Shown here piece by piece: positions 52,983 to 54,255 of a stretch of DNA of 54,255 bases; the stretch's first letter is position 1, and each line of letters starts with the position of its first letter. The DNA is from an uncultured Burkholderiales bacterium. GTDB lineage: Bacteria; Pseudomonadota; Gammaproteobacteria; Burkholderiales; Burkholderiaceae_C. Location: contig CALMIL010000070.1 of assembly GCA_937864005.1 (NCBI GenBank), forward strand, positions 1 through 54,255, written 5' to 3'. The notes below the pieces were generated by a model that did no database searches, had not been told where the DNA came from, and worked only from the letters and a program-made list of their open reading frames with translations. The position numbers and the translations under genes are program-made.

Positions 52983-54255
52983 CTACGCGCCGACGAACTG
53001 CGCGAGCTTCGTGCCGCAGTCGCGGGCGATCATCTCTGCTGCCTTCTCGCCGATCATGATCGACGCCGCGTTGGTGTTGCCGCTGACGACATTGGGCATG
53101 ACGCTCGCGTCGGCGACGCGCAGCCGCTGGACGCCGTTGACCCGCAGCCGCGCATCGACGACGTCGCCGATGCGGCAGGTGCTCGTCGCGTGATAGACGG
53201 TCATCGAATAGTGCAACGCCAGGTCCTCGAGCAGCGCGTCGCTCGGCGCCGCGCCTTCGACATGGCCGTGCTTCTTCGCCAACGCCGGCGGCAGCAGTTG
53301 CGCGCCGAGCGGCCTGGGCCAGTGCGCCGCGATGTCGAGCGTGCGCCGCATCACCGCGAGCATCACCTTCATGTCGTGCGGGTCGGCGAAATAGTTCATG
53401 CGGATCACCGGATGGTGCGTCGGGTCGCCGTCGGCGAGCACGACCTCGCCCTCGCTGTGCGGCTGCACCGGATTGGCGAGCAGGATCAGGTTCTCCGCGT
53501 CCGGTGCGAGGTGTCTGGCCGCGTCGTCGAAACGGTCGTTCGGATCGATGCGCAGGCAGCGCTTCCAGATGTCGTCGTTGTAGCCGCAGACGAAGACGGA
53601 GATCTGCGCATCGTGCGTGTGTGCGTCGCCGAGCCCGGTGTTGAACCACGCCGCCGCATCGTAAAGCGACGACGAGACGAGCCCGCTGCCGGTCGTCGCC
53701 CATTCGGTGATGCGGCGCACGGCTTCCGCCTTCAGGCCCTGCAGCTCGGGCGGCAGCTTGTCGTCGTCGGCCGGATCGGCGGGCAGCGGCCCGGCCGGAG
53801 CGCGCAGCGCATCGGGGCCGAACGAGATGCCGACCTGCAACATCGACACGCCCGAGCCCGGCGCGGGGAAGATGAAGCCGACGTGCAGGTGATCCTTCAG
53901 GTGCTTGCCGACGTGCGGCGAGTCGACCTCGCAGTCAACGCCCGCCGCCGCGAGTTCGGCGCGCGGCCCGATGCCCGACAGCAGCAGGACCTGCGGCGAG
54001 CCGATCGCGCCGGCGGCGAGGATCACCTCCCTGGCTGCGAAGGCGGCGCGCGTCTCGCCCGCGGCGCTGCGGTACTCGACGCCGGTGGCGAGCTTGCCGC
54101 CATTCGCCGCGTCTTCCATCAGCACGCGCGTCGCGAGGGCGTCGGTGACGATCGTCAGGTTGGGCCGCTGCTCGACATCGCCTTCGAGGAAGGCGTGATA
54201 CGTGCTCGAGCGCTTGCCGGCGCGCGTCGTCGTCTGGAACAGCGACGCGACGCCT
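52983..54255 (-). CDS. GMC-family oxidoreductase, choline-dehydrogenase-like (5' end beyond window)
   Basis: The last 424 or so residues of a GMC flavoenzyme are present; the FAD-binding N-terminus lies outside the window. Visible parts include RPNLTIVTDALATRVL, EVILAAGAIGSPQVLLLSGIGP, VGKHLKDHLHVG and the catalytic region HYSMTVYHATSTCRIG then LRVADASVMPNVVSGNTNAA. The reading frame is open to the window edge, not starting at the internal Met at 54125. It resembles choline/alcohol dehydrogenases, unlike the cholesterol-oxidase-like neighbour. Confidence 0.9.
   Translation of the reverse strand, partial: GVASLFQTTTRAGKRSSTYHAFLEGDVEQRPNLTIVTDALATRVLMEDAANGGKLATGVEYRSAAGETRAAFAAREVILAAGAIGSPQVLLLSGIGPRAELAAAGVDCEVDSPHVGKHLKDHLHVGFIFPAPGSGVSMLQVGISFGPDALRAPAGPLPADPADDDKLPPELQGLKAEAVRRITEWATTGSGLVSSSLYDAAAWFNTGLGDAHTHDAQISVFVCGYNDDIWKRCLRIDPNDRFDDAARHLAPDAENLILLANPVQPHSEGEVVLADGDPTHHPVIRMNYFADPHDMKVMLAVMRRTLDIAAHWPRPLGAQLLPPALAKKHGHVEGAAPSDALLEDLALHYSMTVYHATSTCRIGDVVDARLRVNGVQRLRVADASVMPNVVSGNTNAASIMIGEKAAEMIARDCGTKLAQFVGA

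Noticed and set aside
1-54255. CRISPR arrays, prophage, integrase or transposase genes, toxin-antitoxin pairs
   Set aside because: No regularly spaced repeats and no recognisable mobile-element or toxin proteins were found in any frame.

Overview
The window is GC-rich, densely coded chromosomal DNA from a betaproteobacterium, most likely Burkholderiales. The main evidence is the gene order mucD-lepA-lepB-DUF4845-rnc-era-recO-pdxJ-acpS-nagZ, the divergent rne/rluC pair, a PEP-CTERM exported protein, and a PuuD-type urate oxidase with a UraD-AllC fusion. I see no phage, transposase or CRISPR array.

Region 1 (1-10.3 kb, + strand) is a housekeeping run: periplasmic protease MucD, a gap holding a candidate small RNA, then LepA, LepB, DUF4845 protein, RNase III, Era, RecO, PdxJ, AcpS and NagZ. 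Region 2 (10.3-19.8 kb) holds rne facing away from rluC, then a + strand run: OsmC-like protein, HAD phosphatase, Rieske protein, SppA, DedA and a sphingosine-phosphate-lyase-like PLP enzyme. Region 3 (19.9-28.5 kb) is mixed: a small secreted protein, a MeaB GTPase fused to a hotdog domain, a lipoprotein hydrolase divergent from a small barrel protein, serC-serA, a DUF3095 protein and an acyl-CoA dehydrogenase.

Region 4 (28.5-37.4 kb) is a purine/urate catabolic island. A minus-strand set (gntR, puuE, uraD-allC, M20 hydrolase, deaminase) faces a plus-strand set (uraH, puuD, NCS2 permease). Two nearly identical TGTATACA palindromes sit upstream of uraH and puuD and are the likely GntR operators. 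Region 5 (37.4-42.3 kb, minus strand) has a PEP-CTERM protein, an arginase-family enzyme, a LOG-family protein, a MoeB/ThiF enzyme and a C-terminal processing protease. Region 6 (42.6-46.9 kb) is a ferric-iron ABC transporter with its ATPase gene inverted between binding protein and permease, two Fur-box-like sites, a 161-bp palindrome and tRNA-Arg(CCU).

Region 7 (46.9-54.3 kb, minus strand) is the most unusual part. Five tightly packed genes encode a cholesterol-oxidase-like GMC flavoprotein with a four-cysteine cluster, a Rieske-like protein that has lost its Fe-S ligands, an outer-membrane channel of the phenol/MetA family, and both subunits of a cyanide-insensitive (CIO-type) bd quinol oxidase. 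Immediately upstream lies a second GMC gene followed by a decayed cydA with an internal out-of-frame deletion, so GMC oxidoreductase next to cydA occurs twice. I infer a substrate-oxidation module feeding a dedicated terminal oxidase; this is a hypothesis from gene order.
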